Part shown: piece after piece, positions 29,783-42,813 of the stretch
Position numbering within the stretch: the stretch's first letter is position 1
Layout: every line of letters begins with the position of its first letter
DNA from: Diphasiastrum complanatum
Taxonomy: Eukaryota; Streptophyta; Lycopodiopsida; Lycopodiales; Lycopodiaceae
NCBI GenBank assembly: GCA_029204225.1
Contig: CM055096.1
Coordinates: 3,690,014 to 3,754,013, forward strand
Direction of reading: 5' to 3'
DNA: 64,000 bases
Notes under the pieces: model-generated
The model's input: the letters and a program-made list of their open reading frames with translations, nothing else
What the model was told of the DNA's origin: nothing
Database searches by the model: none
Translations under genes and position numbers: made by a program

Positions 29783-30755
29783 TACTCGAATTTTCTATGC
29801 TTGATTTTCTCTCTCTACTCGAGAGTAGCCTCTTTTTCCCATACTGAACACTTAGAATTATTTCTGACATTCATTTCTCATAGTGAAGAGTTAGATTTTT
29901 CATCAGGTGTATGCCATTGTGCTCTTGCCTTAGATTTTTCAAGCATATTGTTCTTTGATCAATCTTGTGCAATCACAACACCTTAGTAAGATCCTGTAGG
30001 GTGTGTGGTGAAGTTCACACGTGCTAAAAACTTCACCAGAGAAGCCTTGCAACAAAATATGCAAACGATTGTTATCCTGGTGTGCAACAATGAAGATAAA
30101 TGTTTGTTGGAGGCCTATTGCTCAACTATGATGACTATGATACCCAGTTTAGCCAAAAAAAATGGAGGCCAATAATGATGGAAGAAAAGACGTAGACCAT
30201 CAACAATCAGGTGATAATGTAGCCACTTTCTGAATTGTGACAAATCTTTTAGAAAACATAAATCTGGATGACATTTTGCAAACACAAGAGGATGACGAAG
30301 AAATTACATTGATAGAAAGTATTCCTTATCGTGAACTCCTACTGGCAGATTTCCAAGAAGAACAAATGCCACCAAATGAAGAGAGTGTGCATCTTGATGG
30401 TATGAGAGGAAAAGAACATGTGGTGGATTCTATTGACACAACAGTTAAACACGCTGGTAAATTTTTGTACAGACTTTGAAATAAGAGTAAAGTGGTCTAT
30501 TTCACAAGAAACATTTTTTTCAAGCATAATCTAGAATGTTTTTTTTTTATTTAAATTTTGTCAAGATATTTCTTTTAAAAAATTGAAAAAAATATTTTTA
30601 TTCAAATACTATTTATCACAATTCTATCGTAGGCCCAAAAGGCACAATAATCTCAACAAGTTTGTTGAATTCGAAACGATTGAATTTAGACAGTACATCT
30701 GCCAATATATTTGTCAATTTGCTAAATAAAACTGTGATCTACCAAATAATTAAAG

Positions 30756-30759
<4 letters not shown>
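29783..30759. other. Unassigned AT-rich sequence
   Basis: Holds one 80-codon acidic frame (30237-30479; QEDDEEITLIES) with no recognised domain and no supporting context. No repeat unit is found elsewhere in the window. Confidence 0.35.

Positions 30760-30809
<50 letters not shown>
30760..30809. repeat. (GA)n microsatellite
   Basis: About 25 uninterrupted GA dinucleotides. Confidence 0.95.
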
Positions 30810-30814
<5 letters not shown>

Positions 30815-31014
30815 TGTGTGACAAAAGAAAGAAAATTGTTTAAGCACACTGGTGAAGGACGTATAAACCATTGGGTTTGCTACTGCCCCGTGTCCTACAT
30901 AAATTGCTGCATATTGTGCTACACCATATGGACTGTACAAAATCTATGGAGTTTAAGTTGATTTTGATAGTCTTAGTAGTAATATGAGATCAGGTCACAA
31001 TCTTGTGCACGAGA

Positions 31015-32955
31015 ATGGTTCACATCCTTCACAAAGCAACGATCATGGGCGAATTTTACTTTCAACTTTTGATCAGTAATTACTCCAACAAAAGGTAGAT
31101 TTTTCTTCAAACCTGGTACGTAAAGTACCTCCCTGATCATCCTGCTTTTGCCATCAAGTAGTTGGATTGAAACTGTGCCTATCCCCTTGATCTTGAACCC
31201 CTCACCATTTTCTTGGGAAACATATATTCCATTATCCAACACCTTCAAACTACTGAACCAATTCTTGTTACCTGTCATGTGTCTTGTGGCTCCCGAGTCA
31301 ATATACCATGCTTGATTATCTTGATTAGATGACAATGCAGATATGAAGATGCTAGAGTCTTCAATCTCACCCTCATCGACAAGGTTACCTGCTTGTTTTG
31401 GTTTCCCCTTGCCTTGTTTAGCCAGGAATTTGCGACATTCACTCTTCCAATGGCCCTTTTTACCACAATGGAAGCATTTGCCTTTCTTCTTAGTTTTACT
31501 GGAAGATCTCTCATCCTCCTGAGACTTGGCAAATTGCTGATTAGACTTCTTCTTGCCCTTGCCCTTGCCTTGTTTTTGGCGTGTCTCAAGTGCTTGATCG
31601 TCAGTATTTTGACGTCTAGTTTTCTCCATTTCTGGCCGTTGCTCTTCCTGCATCAAGATTCCTATGAGCTCCGCAAAGGTTGGCAATCTTTCTCTTGATG
31701 CTATTCCACTCACAAACATCTGATAGGGTTCTGCAATGCCACACAATCCATTGTGCACCAGCTCCACATCGCATATGCGCTCACCAATAGAATGCAGTTC
31801 ATCTCTCATTGTCTTGATTCTGGTCATGTATGTCTGAATGTGCTCTCCTTGCTCCATGCGGGCACTATTCAACTTTGACTTCAGAAACATGATTCTTGAC
31901 GGATTTGATATCTTGAACTACTCCTTTAGCACATCCCATGCCTGTCTGGGTGTAACAGCATCACAAATGTGGGTAATGATGTGATCCTTCACTGACAAGT
32001 TAATGAGGGTCAAAGCTTTCCTAATCTTTTTGTCAAACAGGTTGATATCTGCTTTATTTGGCGGCCTTCTCTCATCACCTGTGACAATGCAGATATGAAG
32101 ATGCTAGAGTCTTCAATCTCACCCTCATCGACAAGGTTACCTGCTTGTTTTGGTTTCCCCTTGCCTTGTTCTGCCAGGAATTTGCGACATTCACTCTTCC
32201 AATGGCCCTTTTTACCACAATGGAAGCATTTTCCTTTCTTCTTAGTTTTACTGGAAGATCTCTCATCCTCTTGAGACTTGGCAAATTGCTGCTTAGACTT
32301 CTTCTTGCCCTTGCCCTTGCCTTGTTTTTGGCATGTCGCAAGTCCTTGATCGTCAGTATTTTGACGTCTAGCTTTCACCATTTCTCGCCGTTGCTCTTCC
32401 TGCATCAAGATTCCTGTGAGCTCGTCAAAGGTTGGCAATCTTCCTCTTGATGCTATTCCTCTCACAAACATCTGATAGGGTTCTGCAATGCCACACAATG
32501 CATTGTGCACCAGCTCCACATCCCGTATGCGCTCACCAATAGAATGCAGTTCATCTCTCATTGTCTTGATTCTGGTCATGTATGTCTGAATGTGCTCTCC
32601 TTGCTCCATGTGAGCACTATTCAACTTTGACTTCAGAAACATGATTCTTGACGGATTTGATATCGAACTACTCCTTTAGCACATCCCATGCCTGTCTGGG
32701 TCTAACAGCATCACAAATGTGGGTAATGATGTGATCCTTCACTGACAAGTTAATGAAGGTCAAAGCTTTCCTAATCTTTTTGTCAAACACGTTGATATAT
32801 GCTTTATTTGGCGGCCTTCTCTCATCACCTGTGACGACTTCCCACATGTCTTTCTCCGTCAGTATATTTTTCATTTTGTATTTCCACACTGCATAGTTGG
32901 AAATCCCATCCAATTTGCTACTTTCACTCAAAATGGACTCTCCCTTGTTTGCCAT
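31015..32955 (-). pseudogene. Copia family X Gag-PR pseudogene (copy B)
   Basis: Starts MANKGESILSESSKLDG (32955) and stops at a TAG after AWDVLKE. The rest of Gag then follows, with zinc knuckle CFHCGKKGHWKSEC. After a short run of protease linker it jumps back and repeats Gag because of a 752-bp tandem duplication. The second pass reaches protease WYIDSGATRHMTG (about 31300) and ends near 31015, where similarity to copy C is lost. There is no integrase, RT or RNase H. It is clearly dead. Confidence 0.9.
31331..32837. repeat. 752-bp tandem duplication in family X gag
   Basis: GACAATGCAGATATGAAG at 31331 recurs at 32083, and the two 752-bp units are nearly identical. The junction shows only GTGAC-type microhomology. 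Copy C has a single unit. Confidence 0.9.
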
Positions 32956-34173
32956 CGCAAAACTGCTTGAAACTTCTGCCTTAGGCTAAGAACAGTATGC
33001 CAAGGCCAACAGTGATGTCAGAAGCTGAAAATAATGACCTGCACTTTTTCCCTTACCAGGCCACTCGCCGCTTTTCCACCAATTTAAAAGCCAAATCGGC
33101 GTCGCCTTCTGAAATGCACTCAGTCGTCAACTCCCAACAACGTGCCTAGTGGAATGGTAAAATCACTTCTGGCGTACTCTGAACACTTTCTTTGTTGCAA
33201 TCACTCTGTTTTGCTGTACAAAGGACCCAAAAATAGGGACTTTTCTAGTTTTTGGACTATTTCTTTACCTTGAAGAGACTTCACTCTTCACTTATGAATG
33301 GACCCAACTCAACTTTCAGTATGAAAATTCTTAATGAAGTTGAAGGCCAGAATGCACTTCACTTCTTTAGGGCCCTGTTCAAAGCCCATCCAATGTTTGA
33401 ACCAAATATTGTGGTCCAAGTTTCTCTCCCATCACAAGTTTTGGACCGTCGATGCATTTGACACCTCATCCAAAGGTCCAAACTGCATCTAGGCATTGAA
33501 CTGCGCTCCTACAGTCGTTATGGCCTTCCAGACGCTACAACATCCATCGCGTTGGGCGCGCGAACAGCCCGCGACCTCCCTGTCTGCGGTCGCGCCTCCC
33601 CACACTCAATCTAATTCGCCTGTGGATCAATTTGAGCACGATCTGAGCCTGGAGCAGGGTCGCCCTACTGATTCCAAGACTGTAGAGTATTCACTCAAGA
33701 AATTTTGTGGAGAAACGGTGATTTTATCTCAGCTTGACAAAGTGGCTTTTTTCACCTTTTTATGGCAAATCTGCTAGGTTAACTGTCTGGAGACGAATCT
33801 CTGACATAAACCTCAGAATCTCTCCATGGCTAGTTGACAATGTGATTAGCTTCCTTGTTGTCCTTACGTCATCCAAAACGGTGCACAAACAGCGAAGAAA
33901 TCACCAGTTATGTATAAAAACCGTAACCCGAAGCCCGGTTTCAATTTTCAGTTGGCTTCAAAATTGTCAATTTTTCACCAAATTTTTCTCTGTCTGATGC
34001 TATGCATAGGCTAATAATCCCTCTGCTGAGCTTAGCAAGCCTCTATAAACTAGAAACTGTGCACTAGTGCTTCTCTTTCCATCTTCAACCCGCCGTAAAC
34101 CCCGAACTCTCAAAAGACAGTTCTCCCGAAGCTCTCTTCAACGACAATGCTGTACTGTGTACATCCCCTGTAC
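32956..34173 (-). other. Family X leader (copy B)
   Basis: Untranslated region between PBS and gag, matching 59846-61129 of copy C. About 80 bp present in C (around 60800-60870) is missing here. Confidence 0.75.
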
Positions 34174-34186
34174 GGCTCTGATACCA
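34174..34186 (-). other. Primer-binding site of copia family X (copy B)
   Basis: The minus strand reads TGGTATCAGAGCC, a 13-base match to the initiator tRNA-Met-type PBS. Confidence 0.88.
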
Positions 34187-34436
34187 ACTCAGAATTTGCT
34201 TTGCACAGGAACACAGATCATGCTACATAGTAACACAGACAGAAAACACTCTACACAGCAAGCTCACATAGCAACTATATTTCTCAAAATGAAATTACAC
34301 TGTACATATAATTGTTCACTCAGGCAACCCATGCATGACCCAGGTTGCTGTTGGCGGGACGCGTGTCCGGTCGACTTGCCTCGTGGTGAGGCCAACTGAT
34401 CCTTATCCACTGATAGGACCCACAGTACAGTAACAC
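34187..34436 (-). repeat. 5' LTR of family X (copy B, approximate)
   Basis: Sequence directly upstream of the PBS in element sense. By comparison with C, its likely start is TGTTACTGTACTGTGGG. No second LTR is present, so the boundaries are estimates. Confidence 0.45.
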
Positions 34437-34690
34437 AATGATTCTACTTTAATTCTAACTCAACCATCCTCGTTGTGGCATGATGCTATAGAACAGTGTT
34501 TCTGCATTCAAGTTGTGTTGTTTTCTCTCCTACGTTGATCCCATGGTGAGAAAATACCCCCACATATAGCTCTTTGGTGCGGACAAGACCTTCATAAATT
34601 TTGGCTCATGGGGAGGTATCTTTCGTTGTTTATCACTTTGCTCTGGGCATGACTACTATCAATTCATCCATTTCATAGTCCTTGAAGTAT
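34437..34690. other. Unassigned sequence between LTR-X and ORF fragment
   Basis: Shared with copy C (59353-59585). No coding or repeat signal recognised. Confidence 0.4.
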
Positions 34691-34699
34691 TGTGGCATA

Positions 34700-35005
34700 T
34701 CATGCACTGGTTTGGGCACTTCTTTTTTCTTTCGCTTTGTGAGAGGTCATTAGTTCAATTTTGATGTCTTGTTTGTAACTCTTAGCCATCCACTTAGATG
34801 TTTTGGCCTTATAGAGGGGCTTGCATTCAAGGGGTAAACTAGTGGTAGGCTTTACTTCATTAAGCCGCATCCATTTCAAAGCTCTATTGATACCTTTCAC
34901 ATCTTTCATTAGCTTTGGACTCGAGTATGAGTTGGTGGAGGTGCTTTTCCTTTTGGAGAGCCTTTGGATGGGGGATCCAAAGATAGAACCTGAACTGTTT
35001 GTGGC
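34700..35005 (-). pseudogene. Unrecognised ORF fragment (copy B)
   Basis: The minus-strand frame reads IFGSPIQRLSKRK...KGINRALKWMRLNE...YKAKTSKWMAKSYKQDIKIE and matches 58860-59160 in copy C at nearly every codon. It is basic and Ser-rich at the start. An alternative frame continues as MPQYFKDYEMDELIVVMPR, suggesting a frameshift in an A-rich run. It is probably a fragment of a larger host or transposon gene; no family recognised. Confidence 0.4.
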
Positions 35006-37130
35006 TTGAAATTCTTCCTTTATGCATATCTCAACAAACGAATTTTGGCATTTATTACCTTGAGACTTGTAACGTAGTCAAAATTATAAAAAATAACTGT
35101 ATTAATAAAAATGACTCAAGATACATGAAGAATGTAGTTGCTACGTACTAGAATTATAGAACTACAACTGATTGCATCAAAGCCGCATCAAGTAAGGCAA
35201 GAGTGACCGTTTAGAAATAGCATCTTCAATATTCAAAACTCCAAAAAAGCTCCTGGATTAACAACACAGAAACTAATGATTACAACAAACAAAACAAACA
35301 ATGAAAATATGGCCTTCATGGGCATATCCCACAGCAAGAACATGAAAAAAAATAAAAATAAAAAAGTCTGAACAAGCGAGCAAAAGGCAATATGTATTTG
35401 TATAACAAGGTAAGCTTTTGAATATTAAAGCTTAGCTTAGGCGATACATCTATTCACCTTAAGTTGTTAAGAGAATAAACTTATGCAGGGATAAGAAAAA
35501 GATCTTCCTATCATAGCGGGATGAGGGAAAGATTGTTAAGCCCGTTAACTGGGCTTAAGATCATGGTGAAAAATGGCTAATAGTAAAATAAACAATCCAT
35601 ACAAGAAGTTCAAGAAAATTATATAGATACATAGTGAAGAAAATGACAATAAAATATTCAAATAACAAAATATATGTATCGCTGCCCTTTCAAGATTCTA
35701 CAGAAACTAACAACAACATGTGAATAGACTAGTTTTTCTTGAACTTGTCCTCCCAAAAATATTTCAGCATCATGTACACTGACAAAATATTGAGATTTAC
35801 CAACTCAGTTGAAATGATTGCTACACGATGCATGTGGCACATCGACAATACTTCTTCCTCAAAAAAAGCACACAAGTTGATGTGCACTGCACTTGTTCAA
35901 TATTGTTGTAAAAATGATGATCATTGTCAAGAGACCAACAAGTATATAAAATTACATACACAAAAAATCTTTAAAAAAGTAAAAAATATTAATTTAAAAA
36001 AAAAGCAACGAATAAGCGCAAACAAAGAGAGTTCCAATATCCAGAAAACTTCTACAATAACACAAGAGAGTGAAATAAGTAGCATTGAAAGTCTCTTCTA
36101 CATACCTCTGACCATTTTGAAACAACTAACCAGAAAAACCCTGCTTTTTGGTGCACCAAACGTACTTCCATCCCAACAAAATTCTTCAAAGAAAGAAGAC
36201 TAAACATTTACTACTATTACCAACAAACTTCAAGGGGCTTTTAATTTCTTTCAAAACCTTTTGGCATAGCAAGAATCTCAAGTTTAGGGTAGCATCTGCT
36301 GCAAGGTAGCTACTTCAATTATTAACTTCACAACAAACAAAATATGTTAACTAAAACAAACAGGTCAATTGACAACTCCAAGTAGCTGATAGGCAATTTG
36401 CAAAGTCAAGTCCCCAACTGCTGTTGTGTGATTATTCAGTTAAATTGTATAAAATTGTATAAACATAAAGTCGCTAAATTCAATGACAAATGCCTCAAAT
36501 GCTAGCACTTGGTCAATGCTCTTCCTCAACAAATGGGCATCAACACAATCCAATTTTCAACTGAAAAGCACATGACCATGCTATAGCTCCAATCCAAAAT
36601 CTAAAAGCACTTGCGGCAATTTTTTATCTACAAAAACATGATTACTTCTAATACTACCTATTTCAAAAAAATCCTAGTTTTCAATTCTTGTTAGGTGTGG
36701 AGAACCACAATTTTCTTCAGAAAATCATTCCGCACAATTGACACATAACAACAATATGACATTTCAACAATTAGTGAGTATCTTGACTATGCTCAACTGT
36801 TTACAGATAGGTGATAATAGTCCAAAAGTAAACAAGAAAATCTCATCCAGGACCTTTTAGAAAACTACAAGTGTCACAGTCCAGACTGTGAAGAAGCCAA
36901 GAAAAGCACAACAAAGATAGCATTAGAAATTTTCATCAAAGATACATAGTTCAGAAAATTCCCAATGCAGTCAAAAAATATACTTGATTGTCAAACCAAA
37001 GAAATGTGAGACGACTAAAGGCTTCAAACATTGTAGACAATGAACTACATATCAGACATGGTCTATACAAAAAATATCATAACACAAACAACGTGCAATT
37101 TGCAATCTGACCTTAATCGATCGTAATACG
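35006..37130. other. Conserved non-coding block of composite repeat (copy B)
   Basis: 35006-35439 is shared only with copy C; 35440-37130 is shared with A and C. Scattered open frames, including one of 154 codons at 35739-36203, are not matched by intact frames in the other copies and are not called. Confidence 0.6.
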
Positions 37131-37134
37131 CAAC

Positions 37135-37449
37135 TAGCGTGCCAAGAGCTCCGGAAATTTGAGTTCTTCCTGCAAGAGTTGCTCCCAGAGGTGCAGCTGC
37201 ATAAGATGAAAACAAAATAGAGAATCATGTGTTTCCGGCTGCTTGTGAGGTTGAACTGGTTCTTGCATCATACCAAGGAGCTGTTGCAAGTTGCGTAGAA
37301 GCAACAAGCTGCGCAGGGTATGCTGCCAGACCCCCTGAATGTAATCTTGGTGAAGCCAACCCAAGGGAGCTGTTGCCGACATGATGGTGGCCATGACCTA
37401 TCCCTGAGAGAAAACCCTGGGCCAGGCTATCAGAAGAAAGAGAAGACAA
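37135..37449 (-). pseudogene. Captured exon-like ORF, broken (copy B)
   Basis: Same as 6580-6915 and 56413-56748, but a TGA after AAGNT (G-to-T in a GGA codon) cuts it to 74 codons. The remaining sequence still aligns to the end. Confidence 0.5.
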
Positions 37450-37634
37450 TGAAGGGTATAGAGATGCAACAAGGGAAGTATCTATGGAAGAAGCGAGTGA
37501 TCAAACAGAGAAAGACGAAGCAGAAGAAGCAAGTGATCAAACAGAGGAAGACAAATCATGAGGGAAAGAGCGAAGTGAGCACGCAAAAAATTTGGTTCAT
37601 TTCAATGCTGCCACCAAACCAGTCATACAATTAG

Positions 37635-37720
37635 AAGGGCTGTTGGCCCTACCTTGATGTTGGCATCCAAAAAAAGTTGTTCTTTTGTCAAGTTTGAGCC
37701 TCCCCTTGGAAACCAACAAG
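37635..37720 (+). repeat. Decayed tRNA-derived SINE-like sequence (copy B)
   Basis: Same core as 7101-7189: TTGGCCCTACC, ATCCAAAAAA, TCAAGTTTGAGCC, GGAAACCAA. Confidence 0.52.
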
Positions 37721-38954
37721 CTTATAAACTACAAGAAAATTTACAATGAACAAGTTGGAGTAGTCAATGATGGCAGTGGGAGATAGCAACCCATGTGCAT
37801 CACCAGGAATGCCTTCACACACCAGCGATGGTGTGGTTGAGGGCGACATCAAGTTACTTTGAGCCTCCATCCTACCCTCTTGATTGATCCTGCCTCAAAT
37901 ATATCTCTTGTGAGCTACCTTCCTGGATCGTCTGTTGCTTTTGACCATAATTCTATGCCATCATTTGCTGATTTTGTCATGTGGCAACTTCCTCATGCGA
38001 GCTGGCTACACTTGTTGCACACATCTCTTCTTCCACAAACTCTCCTTGCTTGCTTCCATCACAAATTGTTGACCATACTAGCCGTTCTTGAGTTTTCACC
38101 TCTTTTTTCCCACCTAACAAGCTTCTCTCCCTTGCTTCATGTTCCTTGCTCTCGGACACCTATGGGTCCTACTGTTCATGCGCCCTTTCAATGATCCTTC
38201 CTCAAATTCACCTATAGAGACTTATTATGAATTCTCCTTTTTCTAAATGATAAGGTTTAATGAACTCACAATGTCATCGGCAGAGACGAAGCACCACCTA
38301 AAGTGCAATCTAAAAACCTCATCGAAGGGGTGCTTGGCTACCCAGCACTCGACCTTCACATGTGAAATTCAAGAAACTTTGTTGAGTTGGAAAACTCGAG
38401 CCATCTTACCTTGGGCTTTCTCCCTTTGACATTCAAGTTGCCAAGGCCTAAGTGTTCCTCCCATCTGCCCACCCGTGGGAGTGGACGAGGCACAAAGCAC
38501 CGAACATGGGTGATACTCGAGTGTTACCTGTCCCTCTCTCTTTCTTGGAGTTTTTGTCGAATCATTGAGTTTCTGGACACAACTTGTGCCCGAGGCTCAT
38601 TCCGAGGACATATCTACTTGAGCGTCAACGCCCCCTTGGTCTACATGTCGCGCGTCGTCTTTGATGGAATTCCATACCTTGCCAGGTTGTACGTGTTGGA
38701 TTATTCTCCTTCTTACTAATCGACTAATTGGTTTTAATCCTCATCCATTGTTTATCCACTTCTGCAGATTTTTTCGTGTCTTTTCTTAGTCTGCAGATTT
38801 AGAAGTGTTTTTACACAGTCTGCAGAAATACATGGAGTTTGACAATAGTGTCACATTTTTTGCTTGTCAGGAATTGCGAGTTAAACTATAGAGTCTCATT
38901 TTTCAAAGTACCTCAAATGTTAAGAAAATGACTCTGACAATCGACAAATTAAGT
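37721..38954. other. Module of unknown origin with deletion junction (copy B)
   Basis: Matches A 7190-8452. At about 38935 it jumps to the equivalent of A 9498, so the family Y PBS and most of its LTR and leader are absent. Confidence 0.6.
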
Positions 38955-38959
38955 TCCAG

Positions 38960-41900
38960 ACGGATTCTCAAAGTAAAGCTGCTCTTATTGCAGACAAGTT
39001 GAATGGATCCAATTATCTTTTGTGGAAATTTAAGATGCCAATGAGTTATGGGATGTTGTTATAGGTATAGAAGACTCAAAGAGGAAATCGAAGGATGGTT
39101 AAGCTTCTGCGCTTATTATCCTCAGTATATCAGATACACAGATTGGACACATAGCTAAAGCTAAAGCTTCAAAAGACATTTGGGACATCATGAACTCACT
39201 ATATGACGTGAGGGATGTAACTACTAAGTTACATCTACGAAGGAAATTCTTCACATTCAAGATGTTTAATAGTGATTCTCTTTAGAGTCACATTAACCAG
39301 TTTAAGATCTCCTGCAACATATGGCCACAGTCGGATCAGTCATAGACGATCAAGATGCAATTATGCCATTGCTTTCAAGCTTGCCCTCTACATATGAGAA
39401 CTGGGTGATGATCATATCGACACACTTAGATTTAACATTTACTAGAGTTATCACTATGTTGCTGGAAGAAGACAATAGAAGAAGTCAAGACACTTTGTCT
39501 ACTTCCTCCTCTCAGGCTCTATATGTCAACAAAGGCTCTAAGCGACAGAAGTAGAAAAGCTCCAAGAAGGCTGTAACGAATCGGAAGCTGACTCAAAGTC
39601 AAAGACAATCATCAAATCCACAATCGAAGAAGAAGATATTTTGTTGGTATTGCCAGCGCAATAACCATGAGATCAAGGACTGCCGAATTCTCCAAGCGAA
39701 GAATGCAGCTAAGCAACCTGATCAACAAGCAAACACAGTTTCATCATCTCCCCAGGTCGAAGAGGACGAAGGCGCATTCATGGTCAAAGACCAAAGTGCA
39801 TTTTTGGATGATTCATGGTTTCTTGATTATGGAGCAACTCAACACATGACCAATCAACGTGAGATTTTCAACTCCTACATGTCTTACAACACGAAGAAAA
39901 TATTCTTCATCTCGGTGACAACAGTACTTACAATATTGAAGGTGAAGGTATTGTAAGATTGCAATTCCAGCATGATCAATTCAAACTACTATCAAAGGTC
40001 TTATGTGTTCCTAAACTCTCTACAAGTCTGTTATCAGTAAGTAGAATTACAAATTTAGGTCATAAGGTAGAATTTGAATATGATCAATGCAAAATTATTG
40101 ACAGGAGTAATAAGATCCTTGCACTCGGCAAGAGGGAGGGTTACTTATATAGATTGGCACATTGTTATTCTGAGTCTAGTGAAGCCTTGAAAATCTCTCT
40201 GTTCTAGTCGATAAAGCATTACTATGGCATCATCGCTAAGGAGACTTGAATTATGTATCTGTTTTGAACATGTCCAAACAATCTATGGTTTCTGATCTCG
40301 ACTATCCTTCTAGTAAGGTTGCATCTTTGGAAAGCAGGCTAGGATTTCTTTTAGATCAAACCATATGCATGTAGCAAAAGTTCTATTAGATGTTGTTTAT
40401 ACAGATATATGTGGACCTATGAAAACTCTTTCATTGCTAGATGCAAAGTATTTCATTACTTTTATTGACGAATTCTCCAGAAGAACATCTATTAATTTCA
40501 TCAAACAAAAATCAGAGGCTTTTATTAAATCCAAACAGTTTAAAGAGCATGCTAAGAATTAAACTGACAAACGAATCAAAGCACTGTGGTCAGATAACAG
40601 AGGATAATATATCTCCACCGAATTCAAGGATTATTGCCTTAACAACTACATTGAGCAACAATACATTACCTCTTATTCGCCTCAGTCAAATGGTCTTGCT
40701 GAGAGAAAGAACAGAACCTTAGAATCGGCAAAGTGCATGTTATCACATGCGACACTTCTGAAGTCCTTTTGGACTGAAGCTATTTCAATAGCAACCTATA
40801 TTTAGAACAAATATCTTACTAAAGGTCTCTCAAACAAAACACCATTCGAAGTTTGGACAGGTACCAAACCTTCTTTATCAAACCTATGAGTTTTTGGATG
40901 TACTGCTTTTGCACAGATATCTCGTGATCTCAGGAAGAAGCTCGACTTCCAGAGCATCAAATATATTCTCATCAGCTACACTACTTCAGATCAAGCCTAC
41001 AAGTTGTTCAATCCCATCTAGTCGAAGATATTCACTAGCCGGGATGTCATCTTCATCGAAGATCAGTTTCAAGACCTCAAAGGAAAAGGCAGTGTCATGT
41101 AGCCGACCTGTCAGATTCTCCTGACATATTAAACTTTGCAGTTCCTCAGTCGACTATTCTCAGTGAAGGTCCAAGCTCTTCTCTTTTGACGAACAAATCA
41201 ATGATGAATCAGAAGATGATGATGTTGCAGTACAACAACTACAGTATAATGGAAATGATCAACTTCCTCTATTACCCAGAAGATCTTCAAGAGCAAGAAA
41301 ACCACCTCACCGTTATATCGATGAGTCTACAGCCTACCTTGTTCAGGAACCGATGTTTATCCAAGAGGCACTCAATCAACATGATTCAGATTTTTGGAAA
41401 GAAGCTATGGTTAAAGAGTATTCATCTCTTATCAAGAACCAGACATGGATAATTGTTGAATTCCCTGCTAGTAGAAATGTAGTTGATTGCAAATGGATTT
41501 TCAAAGTCAAGTACAATACAGATGGAAGCATCCACAAGAGAAAGACATGACTTGTCGCCAGAGGATCTTCTCAAGTATAGAACGTCAATTACACTGAGAC
41601 CTTCAATCCAGTAGTCAAGCATTTTTCTATTTGACTTTTGCTATCATTTGCCGCTATAACAAATTTGGAAATACATCAAATGGATGTTTAGACAGCATAT
41701 ATCAATGGAGTTATCGAAGAAGACATTTACATGGTGCAACTCGAAGGTTATATTATCAAGGGTAAACACAATCATGTGTGTAAACTCCATAAGGCACTTT
41801 ATGAATTGAAGCAATCTGCTTGAGCATGGTTTCAAAGGATCAATACTTTCCTTATTGATCACGGCTACACACCTAGCTCTTTCAGATTCAAATGTTTATT

Positions 41901-42813
41901 TCAAAGCAGTGGATCAGTCTTTTATCATTATCACTTTATAGGTGGATGATACATTGCTTTTTAACAACAATACGGATCTGATAAAAGAGGCCAAGACAAT
42001 GCTATTCTCCGAATTCGACATGACCGATCTAAGCGAAGCTCATTTTTGCCTTGGTATATAAATCCATAGAGACAGAAAATTGAAGCTGGTCTACATTACA
42101 CAATAGAGGTACATCTACAACATGTTAGTCATATATAATCTGATTAATTGCAAGTTAGCTCTCTCACCAATGGAACCAGCTCTCTCACCAATGGAACCAG
42201 GTCTCACCAATGGACCAGTATCCCCAAACAATTCATGAGATGCGTGAGTATCCTTACCATTCTGTTATAGATCTCTTATGTACGCCATGATCTATACCGG
42301 GCCAGAGACATAGCTTTTGTAGTCAGCTCTCTCAATCAGTTTATGACTAATCCTAGTGGAACACATTGGAAGCCTCTTATCAGAGTCATGAGATATCGTC
42401 AAGATACTATGGACTTTTGCATTTGTTATGGAGCAGTCGGCAACGACAAACTCAATTTACTTAGTGGTTACACAAATGCAAGTTTGGCAGGAGATGTAGA
42501 CACTCATATATCCACTTCCGGATTTACATTCTTCCTCAACAATGGTCCAATTTCCTGGAACTGTTGCAAGCAATCTTCAATAGCTCTATCTTCCACTGGA
42601 TCAGTGTATATTGTAGCCTGTCAAGCTACAAAGGAAGAAATTTGGTTGAGGAGCTTACTCTCAGATATCGGTCTGAATCAATATGCTCCTACGATATTAT
42701 CTTGTGATAATCAAAGTGCCATTGCTTTATCAACCAACCCTAGGTTTCATTCTAGGAGTAAGCATTCAAGTTACAGCATATGGTCTCAAGAACAACCTCT
42801 TCTATACCGGTAA
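38960..42813 (+). pseudogene. Copia family Y Gag-Pol pseudogene (copy B)
   Basis: The Gag start codon is ACG (38960-38962) instead of ATG. The order is as in copy A: zinc knuckle CWYCQRNNHEIKDC, protease FLDYGATQHMT (Ser of DSG again Tyr), integrase, and RT with TAG in place of the YVDD tyrosine (41939-41941). RNase H then runs to IWSQEQPLLYR. It shares with A the stops at YVDD, after KRKT and in SQV-NVNYTE, but lacks A's stop in KN-TWIIVE and has its own further lesions. Confidence 0.9.

Noticed and set aside
30662-30961. Open frame spanning the GA repeat (RERERE stretch).
   Set aside because: Produced by the (GA)n microsatellite, which keeps several frames open.
33496-34399. Several 80-110 codon plus-strand frames in the family X leader and LTR.
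   Set aside because: They are antisense to the element and not kept in the same form in copy C.
35739-36203. 154-codon plus-strand frame in copy B.
   Set aside because: Not open in copies A or C, runs through A-rich low-complexity sequence, and lies in the conserved non-coding block.
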